From NCBI RefSeq assembly GCF_001421965.1, contig NZ_LMLP01000020.1, positions 103,423-167,422 on the forward strand: a stretch of DNA of 64,000 nt, written 5' to 3'. A program made the position numbers and the translations under genes. Under the pieces are notes generated by a model, which did no database searches, was not told the DNA's origin, and was given only the letters and a program-made list of their open reading frames with translations. Source of the stretch: Sphingomonas sp. Leaf67. Lineage in GTDB: Bacteria > Pseudomonadota > Alphaproteobacteria > Sphingomonadales > Sphingomonadaceae. Every line of letters starts with the position of its first letter. Position 1 is the stretch's first letter. Shown one piece after another: positions 8,030 through 15,545 of this stretch.

Positions 8030-8928
8030 ACGCCGTCGCCGTCCGGCCTCGGTTCAGCGGCCACGAGACGTTCGCGTGCCGCTTCGCGTGGTTGCCGAAG
8101 GCTGTGAAGCTGATCGGCTGGGATGCCGCCGCGCTGTCCGACGACGAACGGTCCATCCTGGAGCTCGGGCTCGGGAAGAACATGGTCCGGGCGCTGCGAT
8201 TCTGGCTCGAGGCGTTCGACGTGGCGTCAGCGAAGTCCGGGCAGTGGGAGCTGCTACCTTTCGGCCAAGCCGTGTTCGGCGAGGGCGGTCTCGACCCCTA
8301 CATCGAGCGGGTGGAGACGCAGTGGCTACTGCATTGGCGGCTGAGTACGGCGGTGCAGAACCCGCTCTTCGCTTGGCGCCACATCCTCTACCGCCGCATG
8401 CGCGTCGACTTCACCCGCTCCGAACTGCTCGCGGAGATGCGCGCCGAGGGCGAGCGGCTCGGCTTCGCGCATTCCGACGTCACGCTGCTGCAGCACGCCG
8501 ACGCCTTCCTCCACACCTACCTAGGCTCGCTCAGCCCCTCGTCACCCGAGGATGCGCTCGACGGCCCGCTGGTCGACCTCGGCATCCTGCGGCGGCTCGG
8601 TCGCCGGCGCGGCGGCACCGAACGCATCGAGCCGGTCTTCGCGCTCGACCGCGTCCCTCTGGCCCAGATCGGCGGACCGGTGGTTGACTACGCGATCGCG
8701 AGCTACTGGCACGCGCGGCGCGCAGGCGAGGCCGTGGTCACTTTCCGCGACCTGGCCCACGGCGAGGGCTCGCCTGGCGCCACGCTGCGTCTGGAAGCCG
8801 AGGACCTGCGCGACCATCTCGAGCGCTCGACCGCGCAGTGGTCCTATCGACCGTCGGGGGACGCCGGCATCGTGACCGCCGTCGTCCCACCTGATCCCGA
8901 CCACTTCCTTAGGGAGGCCTACGCATGA
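8026..8928 (+). CDS. sspB: SspB-like DUF4007 protein, putative DNA nickase
   Basis: A 300-residue protein starting RFSGHETFACRFAWLPKAV, the signature N-terminus of the DUF4007 family. That family is found in single-strand phosphorothioation operons, where SspB is reported as a DNA-nicking subunit acting with SspC and SspD. No classical nuclease motif is obvious by eye; assignment rests on the family signature and on the position between a cysteine desulfurase and a large ATPase. It starts at GTG with a four-base overlap to sspA and overlaps sspC by four bases (ATGA). Confidence 0.85.
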   Translation: MNAVAVRPRFSGHETFACRFAWLPKAVKLIGWDAAALSDDERSILELGLGKNMVRALRFWLEAFDVASAKSGQWELLPFGQAVFGEGGLDPYIERVETQWLLHWRLSTAVQNPLFAWRHILYRRMRVDFTRSELLAEMRAEGERLGFAHSDVTLLQHADAFLHTYLGSLSPSSPEDALDGPLVDLGILRRLGRRRGGTERIEPVFALDRVPLAQIGGPVVDYAIASYWHARRAGEAVVTFRDLAHGEGSPGATLRLEAEDLRDHLERSTAQWSYRPSGDAGIVTAVVPPDPDHFLREAYA

Positions 8929-11900
8929 GCCGCCCATCCACGATCGCCGACATCCTGGGCTCCCCCGCGATGTTCTACCGCTCGGTCGCGCTGGAGCGCG
9001 ACGCGGCCGATCCGACCGCCGGCCGCTCCTTTGTGCTCACACCCTGGCTCGAGCGCGGCGCTGGTGAGATCCTGTCCGGCATGCGCGCCGGATCTACGCG
9101 CCGCGCCTGGCGCATCATCGGCGACTTCGGCGTCGGCAAGTCCGCGCTCGCGCTGGCGCTCGTCCAGGCCCTCGACCCGCGCGTCTGCGACGACGCGATG
9201 CCGATGCGGGCGCTCGCGTACCGCCTTGGCGGCACGCCTCGCATGTTCCCACTGCTCGTTACCGGATCGCGCAACGGCCTCGCGGCCGCGCTCAGCGCCG
9301 CGATCGAGGCTGTCGTCGCGTCCGGCGCGGGCATCGACGGATCGTGGAGCGGGACGATCCGCGCGATCGACGACCCGTTCGCGGCGATCACCGCGCTGCG
9401 TGACGCGCTGCGCGCGACCGGCTGCTTCGACGGCCTGCTCGTCGTCATCGACGAGATGGGCAAGTTCCTAGAGGCCGCCAGCGAGGAGGAGGGCTTCGAC
9501 GTCTTCCGGCTGCAGGCGCTCGCCGAGGCCGCCGCGCGATCCGGCGAGGCGCCGCTCGGCGTCGTGCTCATCCTCCACAAGGGGTTCCAGTCCTACGCCG
9601 AGGACTGGCGGACCGCCCGCCGCAGCGAATGGGAGAAGGTCGCTGAGCGGTTCGAGGAGATGGTGTTCGACCATCCGCTCTCGCACACAGCCGCGCTGCT
9701 CGCCGCCGCGCTCGACGTTGACGCCGACGCAATCCCGCCCAAGGTGCGCAAGTCGCACGTGAAGGCCGTGCGCGACATCCGCGCGCTCGGCTGGCTCGGC
9801 CCGCGCAACGCGACTGGCAACGCCGGCGCGTGGCCGCTGCATCCTGCCGCGATCCCCGTCATGGCCCGCTTCTTCGCCACCTTCGGCCAGAACGAGCGCT
9901 CGCTGTTTGGGTTCGCCGCCAGCGAGGAGCCGAACGGCCTGCGCGCGTTCGCTGCCGCCACGAGGCCCGACGGTGGCCTCTACGGCATCCCCCGGTTCTT
10001 CGACTACGTCGCGTCCTCCTTCGGACACCGACTGACCTCGCGTGCTGGAGCAGGCGAATGGGACCGCATCGGGGCGGTGCTCGACCGGGCCGTCGACGCC
10101 GACGCCATCGAGACCGACGTCCTGAAGACCGTCGGCATCCTCAACCTCCTCGATGCGCCGGACCTGCCCGCCACCACCGACAGCGTGCGCGCCGCGCTCG
10201 CCCCGTCGCTGGCCGGCACCGACGTCGACCAAGCGATCGAGCGGCTGATCGCCGGTGGACTGGTCTTCCGCCGTCCCGGCCGGGCCGAGCTGCGGCTATG
10301 GACCAGCCGCCGCGTCGACCTGTCTGCCATCTGGGTCGAGGCCGAGCGCGAGATCGAGGCCCGCGGCATCCTGCGCGAACTGCCAAGGCATCTCACCGCG
10401 CTGCCAATACGGCCGCACGTCCTTGCTCGCAGGCACTCGGTCACCCGCGGCACCACGCGCCGGTTCGCCATCAGGTGCACGCACGCGGCCGGCCTCGCCG
10501 GGAACGGCCGGCATCCAGACGCCGATGGCGTCGTTGTTGCAGTGCTGTGCGCCGACAGCGAGGACCGCCTCATGGCGCTGGCCTGGAGCCAGGAGGTGAC
10601 CGGCAACGACGAGACGGCGATCGCCATCGTCGTCCCGCCGATGCCGGAGCTGGGCTCGACGATGGTCGACTTGCTTCGCCACCGCTGGATCGCCGCTAAC
10701 GCCGCCGAGCTGCGCGAGGACGCCTTCGCTATGGCGGAGATCGAGCGCACCATCGCCGACCTTGAGACCCACCTCGTCGCCGCCGTCGAGACTGGGATCG
10801 GCCTGCGCGGCCAGGCCCCGACCATGTCCGTCGAAGTGTATCTGGGCGGACAGGCGGTCGAGCTGGCCCGGCCGGTCCACACGCTGGTCTCCTCGCTCTG
10901 CGACGAGGCCTACCGCGACGCGCCACGGATCGAGAACGAGCTTGTCAACCGCCACGCCCTGACCAGCGCCGGCGCGGGCGCCAGGCAGCGCCTGATCGAG
11001 TTGATGTTCGACAAGGCGCACGATCCCGAACTCGGCTTCAAGCCGGGCAAGAACCCGCCCGAACGCGCGCTCTTCCTCTCCCTCCTGCGCCGGGGAAGGG
11101 TGCACCGCGAGAACGGCGGCGGCTGGTCGATCTTGCCGCCGCTGAACGGGGACGATCCGCTCAACCTCCTGCCGGCGCTCGGCACGATCCGCAGCCGGCT
11201 CGAGAAGGACGGCGATCGCGTCGCACTGCCTGACCTCTACGCCCTGGTCGAGGGGAGACCGTGGGGCGTCCGGCGCGGCCTCTCCCCACTGCTTCTGGCG
11301 ATCACGCTGGTCGCCGCCGGGCACCGCGTCGCGCTGTTCGAACGCGGCACCTACTGCACGAAGCTCGACGGCGCGGCCTTCATGCGCATCCTGAAGGCAC
11401 CGGAGAACTTCGCACTGCAGTGGGTGTCGCTCGAGGGCGTGCGCGCGGACGTCTTCCACCGCCTCACCGTCCTGCTGGACCGCGTGCCGGAGGAATCGGG
11501 GCTGCGGCTGGTGGTCGACCCGCTCATCCGCTTCGGTGTCGACCTGCCGTTCCACGTCCAGCACTCGTCCGCGCTCGGCCCGCAGGCGAAGGCGGTCCGC
11601 CGCGCCCTGTCCCAGGCGCGAAGCCCGATCGACCTCATCTTCGCCGACCTGCCTGCGGCGTGCGGCGTCGAGCCGTTCGCACCCAGCGCGCAGCCCGACG
11701 CGGAACGGGCCGCCGACTTCGTCAGCCGCCTGAACGACGCGGTTGAACAGCTCCGCGGCTGCTATCCCACGCTGCTGGAAGGGATGCGCTCGGAGACGCT
11801 GTCGGCACTCGGGGCGCCGGATCGGGCCGCGCTCGCCGAGCGAGCCGCAGCGCTCGGCTTCCGGATTAAGGGACAGGCGCTCAAGACGTTCGCGCTCCGG

Positions 11901-12311
11901 CTGGCCGACACGGGCCAGGGCGAGGACCAGTGGACCGAGGCGCTCGGCGGCGCGGTGCTCGGGAAGCCCCCGGTGCGGTGGCTCGACCACGACGTGGACA
12001 TCTGGCGCTCGCAGCTGGCCGAGCTCGCCGCCCACTTCCTCCGCGTGGAGGCCGCGGCGTTCGGCGAGACCGAGACCATGCGCAACGCCGTGCGGGTGTC
12101 GCTCACCCGCGTCGACGGCGAGGAGCGCGCCGTGATCGTCGACGTCGGCCAGCTCGACGAGGCGCAGTCGGAGGCGATGGGCGCGATCGAGCGGCTCGCC
12201 GAGGGCGCCAACCTCAGCCTCGACACCGTCGCCGCGCTGCTTGCGCTCGAGGGCATGCGCGGCGAAGCGGCCAAGACCGCCGAACGGCCTTCGCGGAAGG
12301 AACGCGCGTGA
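8925..12311 (+). CDS. sspC: SspC-like large P-loop ATPase
   Basis: A 1128-residue protein with an N-terminal P-loop ATPase domain: Walker A GDFGVGKS (Lys72) and Walker B LLVVIDEMGKF (Asp176-Glu177). The remaining 800 residues contain several winged-helix-like segments but no domain I can name. In Ssp systems the third gene encodes an ATPase thought to drive or gate DNA modification together with SspB and SspD; the size and order match. It overlaps both neighbours by one to four bases, so the four proteins are probably made in fixed proportion. Confidence 0.85.
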   Translation: MSRPSTIADILGSPAMFYRSVALERDAADPTAGRSFVLTPWLERGAGEILSGMRAGSTRRAWRIIGDFGVGKSALALALVQALDPRVCDDAMPMRALAYRLGGTPRMFPLLVTGSRNGLAAALSAAIEAVVASGAGIDGSWSGTIRAIDDPFAAITALRDALRATGCFDGLLVVIDEMGKFLEAASEEEGFDVFRLQALAEAAARSGEAPLGVVLILHKGFQSYAEDWRTARRSEWEKVAERFEEMVFDHPLSHTAALLAAALDVDADAIPPKVRKSHVKAVRDIRALGWLGPRNATGNAGAWPLHPAAIPVMARFFATFGQNERSLFGFAASEEPNGLRAFAAATRPDGGLYGIPRFFDYVASSFGHRLTSRAGAGEWDRIGAVLDRAVDADAIETDVLKTVGILNLLDAPDLPATTDSVRAALAPSLAGTDVDQAIERLIAGGLVFRRPGRAELRLWTSRRVDLSAIWVEAEREIEARGILRELPRHLTALPIRPHVLARRHSVTRGTTRRFAIRCTHAAGLAGNGRHPDADGVVVAVLCADSEDRLMALAWSQEVTGNDETAIAIVVPPMPELGSTMVDLLRHRWIAANAAELREDAFAMAEIERTIADLETHLVAAVETGIGLRGQAPTMSVEVYLGGQAVELARPVHTLVSSLCDEAYRDAPRIENELVNRHALTSAGAGARQRLIELMFDKAHDPELGFKPGKNPPERALFLSLLRRGRVHRENGGGWSILPPLNGDDPLNLLPALGTIRSRLEKDGDRVALPDLYALVEGRPWGVRRGLSPLLLAITLVAAGHRVALFERGTYCTKLDGAAFMRILKAPENFALQWVSLEGVRADVFHRLTVLLDRVPEESGLRLVVDPLIRFGVDLPFHVQHSSALGPQAKAVRRALSQARSPIDLIFADLPAACGVEPFAPSAQPDAERAADFVSRLNDAVEQLRGCYPTLLEGMRSETLSALGAPDRAALAERAAALGFRIKGQALKTFALRLADTGQGEDQWTEALGGAVLGKPPVRWLDHDVDIWRSQLAELAAHFLRVEAAAFGETETMRNAVRVSLTRVDGEERAVIVDVGQLDEAQSEAMGAIERLAEGANLSLDTVAALLALEGMRGEAAKTAERPSRKERA

Positions 12312-13108
12312 TGCGCCACATCCTCAGCCTGTCGGGCGGCAAGGACAGCGCTGCGCTCGCGGTCTATCTCCGCGACCGCGTGCCCGACATGGAGTACATC
12401 TTCCACGACACCGGCAAGGAGCTGCCCGAGACCTACGACTACATGGCGCGGCTGGAGAGCATTCTCGGCCGCCCCGTGACGCGAACGACGCCCGAGGACA
12501 CGTTCGAGCACTGGCTCGCGGTGTATGGCGACATGCTGCCGTCAAACCACAGGCGGTGGTGCACGAAGATGCTGAAGCTGAAGCCGTTCGAGAATTACAT
12601 CGGCGACGACCCCTGCATCAATTACGTGGGCCTGCGCGCCGACGAGAAGCGGACGGGCTACATCAGCACGAAGCCAAACATCACCGCCGTCTACCCCTTC
12701 CAAGAGGACGGGCTGGTGCGCGCGGACGTCATCCGCATCCTGGAGGACAGTGGCCTGGGGCTGCCGCCATACATGGAGTGGGGCCGCTCCCGTTCAGGCT
12801 GCTACTTCTGCTTCTACCAGCAGAAGATCGAGTGGGTCCGCCTCAAGCGGCGGCACCCGGATCTGTTCGAGCGGGCCAAGGAATACGAGGAGCGCAGCGC
12901 GCTGGTCAGCGATGGCTTCACCTGGTGCAGCCGCGAGTCCCTCAAGGAACTCGAGCGGCCCGAACGGATGGAGCAGATCGAGCGGAACTGGGAGGCGGCC
13001 GCCGCGAGGAAGTCGGCTAAGCGGGCGAACCTGCCGCTGTCGGCGGTGCTGGCAGGCGCGGAGTTCGAGGAGGAGGAGCCGGAAGGCTGCCTCATCTGCC
13101 AGCTGTAG
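12311..13108 (+). CDS. sspD: SspD/DndC-like ATP pyrophosphatase (PAPS reductase family)
   Basis: A 265-residue enzyme of the PAPS reductase/ATP pyrophosphatase superfamily. The PP-loop SGGKDS is at residues 8-13. Cysteines in RWCTKM, GCYFCF and at the C-terminus (GCLICQL) could bind an iron-sulfur cluster, as in DndC. It would activate the DNA backbone phosphate for sulfur insertion. ATG 12311 overlaps the sspC stop by one base (TGATG); GTG 12308 would add one residue. Its stop codon ends exactly where the opposing minus-strand gene's stop begins, with no spacer and no visible terminator. Confidence 0.88.
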   Translation: MRHILSLSGGKDSAALAVYLRDRVPDMEYIFHDTGKELPETYDYMARLESILGRPVTRTTPEDTFEHWLAVYGDMLPSNHRRWCTKMLKLKPFENYIGDDPCINYVGLRADEKRTGYISTKPNITAVYPFQEDGLVRADVIRILEDSGLGLPPYMEWGRSRSGCYFCFYQQKIEWVRLKRRHPDLFERAKEYEERSALVSDGFTWCSRESLKELERPERMEQIERNWEAAAARKSAKRANLPLSAVLAGAEFEEEEPEGCLICQL

Positions 13109-13435
13109 TCAGCTGCGGAGCGAGGCCGAGCGCCTGCCGCCCTCGATCACCACGTCGACGACCTGCCATTGAGAGGGATGGGCTGCCATGACAACCTCCT
13201 CGATCTCCGGCAACGTGTCGCCCGCCTCGTCCTCGTCTAGCAGCGCCTCGACGGCGGCGACCGACGCGGCCGGCACCTCAAGCGTGGCGACGCTGAACGT
13301 CTCGGTCAACTCGTCCGAGGGCTCGCAGTAGGCGTCGAGCCCGGCGTAATAGGCGCCGATGGCATGGGCCGGATCGTCGCCGGTACAAAGGCCAAGCATC
13401 CGGTCGTCGCCGATCGAGATAAGGTAGGTGGGCAC
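13109..13435 (-). CDS. Unknown 108-residue acidic protein
   Basis: A soluble acidic protein starting PTYLISIGDDRMLGL, with a predicted alpha/beta fold and a negatively charged C-terminal half. I do not recognise it. GTG 13435 was chosen because it lies ten bases after the stop of the receiver-domain gene and has a CAGGG site; the longer frame from 13486 would overlap that gene. It is the last gene of the leftward set and meets sspD tail to tail without a gap. Its position suggests it belongs to the putative defence module. Confidence 0.6.
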   Translation of the reverse strand: MPTYLISIGDDRMLGLCTGDDPAHAIGAYYAGLDAYCEPSDELTETFSVATLEVPAASVAAVEALLDEDEAGDTLPEIEEVVMAAHPSQWQVVDVVIEGGRRSASLRS

Positions 13436-13445
13436 GGCCCTGCGC

Positions 13446-15545
13446 CTAGGCGTCTCGGGGTGCGGGTTTCGCCCTGGCCTCGGCACGCCGCACCGGGCGC
13501 ATGGCCAGCGCGACTTCCGGTGCAGCCGCCGGTGCTAAGCCTATCGGCGCTCCGGTGGGCGGAGGCGGTGCGTCGCCGCCGTCCGCCGGGTTGCCGCCAT
13601 CCTGCGCGTCCCCGTTTCCGCTGTAGGCCGGCTCGCCGATGACCAGCACCACCGCCGGCGGGCCAGGATGCACCCATCCGGCACCGTGCGCGATGTAGAC
13701 GCATCCGCCGACGCGATCGCACTTCCCCTCCGCGGGAAGCGGCTTGTCGCCGAAGAGCTTAATCCACGTGTCCGACCCGTCGATCTGCGTCGCGAGCGCC
13801 TGGACCTTGGCCGCGAGCGGCTTGCGGGCCTTCTGGTCCTCCGCGGTCACCTCAGGCATGGCCTCGAGTTGTGTGCGGAGCAGCTCCAGGTGGTCACGAC
13901 ACGCGAGCTTCAGCTTCGAGATGAGCGCCGGCGTCAGCATGACGGTGCTCTTCTTCTTAAAGTGCGACACCACGACCTCAGAGGCGTCCAGCGTGTTCTC
14001 GGAAACGCCGTCGACCGAACGGTAGCGGATCTTGGCCCGCGCGTGCTTCGAGATGGGCGGCATCACCGGTGGGCCTACGCGTGTCAGGTGGCTGCCGAGC
14101 TCGTGCTGCAGCTTGATCGAGTAGATCGGACGCAGGCGATCGCGGTTGCCGAGCTCGAACCCTCCGTCCTGCAGGAACTGCGTCAGCTCGCCGAGAGGCA
14201 CCGTCCGGAACGTGTTGAAGCGCCAGTCGATGCGGTAGACCTCGGTGCCCTGCACCATGCCCTCGGTCGAGGCGTCGGTCGCCTTGTCGGCGGGCGTCGT
14301 CACGGTGTTCGGGTCGCCGAACATGAGGATTACGCTCATGTTTCGATCCGGCGGCCGGCCGTGCGTCGAGAAGGCCAGGTCGCAGTCGGGGCTCAGGATC
14401 ACGACCGACCTGCCGCGGTCCGCGGTCAGGAACACGTCGCCGAGCTGCACGAAAGGGACGTCCGCGATAGGGGAATCCTCGGTGGCCCGGGGATGACCCC
14501 CGAGCTTGCCCAGGTTCCTGGCGAAGAGCGCGTTGTGATAGAGTGAAGCGACCGCGACCGACGGCTCGGCCGGGCTGAATGGCCCGACGGGGAACTCCAG
14601 GGCGTCGATCACCGCCTGCTGCTCGCGCAGGCCGGTCTCGAACGCGACGGCCGTCAGCTGGGAGGATAGCAGCCAGGACAAATAGTCGCCCAGTGGATGG
14701 CCGTCCTCGTGCAACGCGATGCGCTGAATGTAAGCGAAATCGCCGATGTCCAGGTCGTCGATCGTGGTCGTAAGCGCGTCGGCGGCGGCCTTCGCGCTCG
14801 CCTTCACCGCATTGATGTAGCCGCCGAGCGCCTCGGAGTGTTGCATCCCGCGGGCGAGCATGTCCAGGTGCGCCTTGACCTTCCAGTCCTCGTCCAGGTC
14901 CAGCTTCGACACGAACGCGAACGACGCCGCCTCGATGTTCGCGTTGCGCCTGAAGTTGGCGCGCATTGCGCGCACGCCCTCCTTAGTCGACATCAGCACG
15001 ATCTGCTGCCTGCGCGACACGTCGCGCTTTTCGTGGACCTGGCCGGCGATCTGTTCGGCGCGCTCGCCGTTCTCGACCTTGTCGTCCAGGTAGTAGTCGA
15101 TGAAGACGATATCGAACTTGTCGATCCCGGCCAGGTCGTCGTCGGGACCGAACTCGGCCACCGTGCACCCGCCGGTCTCCCGGATTGATTCGGCGATCTG
15201 CCGCATCGACCTGCGGCGGTCGACCAGGTCCTGCGTGCGGGCCGAAACGTCGCCTATCTTCGCGAAGGCCAGTCCGTGGGCAAGGTCGGGCCTCGTCAAG
15301 GCCTCGAGGGCGGCGTTTGGCGCGGCCGCAACCTGATCGGCGCTCATACCCCGAGCCTGCAGGTCCTCAAGCACGTCGGCGTCGGCAAGGAACGCGACGA
15401 CCGCGTCCCGATCGTCCTCAGGCACCCGCTCCAGTGTAAGCGGTCGAAGGTCGTCGTCGATCATCGCGATCGCGGCGAAATCCGGAGCCACCGGCTCCTG
15501 CTCGGCGGCGGCGGGGGCCGCGATCTCTGCCACGGGATCAGTCAT
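13446..15545 (-). CDS. Response-regulator-like protein with interrupted receiver domain and large unknown C-terminus
   Basis: A 699-residue protein. The N-terminal 230 residues carry the receiver-domain landmarks: an acidic pair in AMIDDDLRP (about residue 30), the phosphoacceptor Asp150 in FDIVFIDYYLDD, a serine/threonine switch in IVLMSTKEG and a lysine in FAFVSKLD. About 100 residues separate the acidic pair from the phosphorylation site, several times the normal distance, so an insertion interrupts the domain. The C-terminal 430 residues are unknown. They include RSVVILSPDCDLAF and a cysteine pair in KCDRVGGC, and they end in a disordered proline/alanine-rich tail. No HTH is visible, so it is probably not a transcription factor. 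It overlaps the kinase-like gene by eight bases and is its likely partner. Confidence 0.75.
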   Translation of the reverse strand: MTDPVAEIAAPAAAEQEPVAPDFAAIAMIDDDLRPLTLERVPEDDRDAVVAFLADADVLEDLQARGMSADQVAAAPNAALEALTRPDLAHGLAFAKIGDVSARTQDLVDRRRSMRQIAESIRETGGCTVAEFGPDDDLAGIDKFDIVFIDYYLDDKVENGERAEQIAGQVHEKRDVSRRQQIVLMSTKEGVRAMRANFRRNANIEAASFAFVSKLDLDEDWKVKAHLDMLARGMQHSEALGGYINAVKASAKAAADALTTTIDDLDIGDFAYIQRIALHEDGHPLGDYLSWLLSSQLTAVAFETGLREQQAVIDALEFPVGPFSPAEPSVAVASLYHNALFARNLGKLGGHPRATEDSPIADVPFVQLGDVFLTADRGRSVVILSPDCDLAFSTHGRPPDRNMSVILMFGDPNTVTTPADKATDASTEGMVQGTEVYRIDWRFNTFRTVPLGELTQFLQDGGFELGNRDRLRPIYSIKLQHELGSHLTRVGPPVMPPISKHARAKIRYRSVDGVSENTLDASEVVVSHFKKKSTVMLTPALISKLKLACRDHLELLRTQLEAMPEVTAEDQKARKPLAAKVQALATQIDGSDTWIKLFGDKPLPAEGKCDRVGGCVYIAHGAGWVHPGPPAVVLVIGEPAYSGNGDAQDGGNPADGGDAPPPPTGAPIGLAPAAAPEVALAMRPVRRAEARAKPAPRDA

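Noticed and set aside
10296..12035. 579-aa minus-strand open frame inside sspC
   Set aside because: Shadow of the large ATPase gene; no ribosome site and no family resemblance.
6911..13108. Classical DndABCDE double-strand phosphorothioation system
   Set aside because: There is no DndD- or DndE-like gene and the DUF4007 protein plus large ATPase fit the Ssp order instead.
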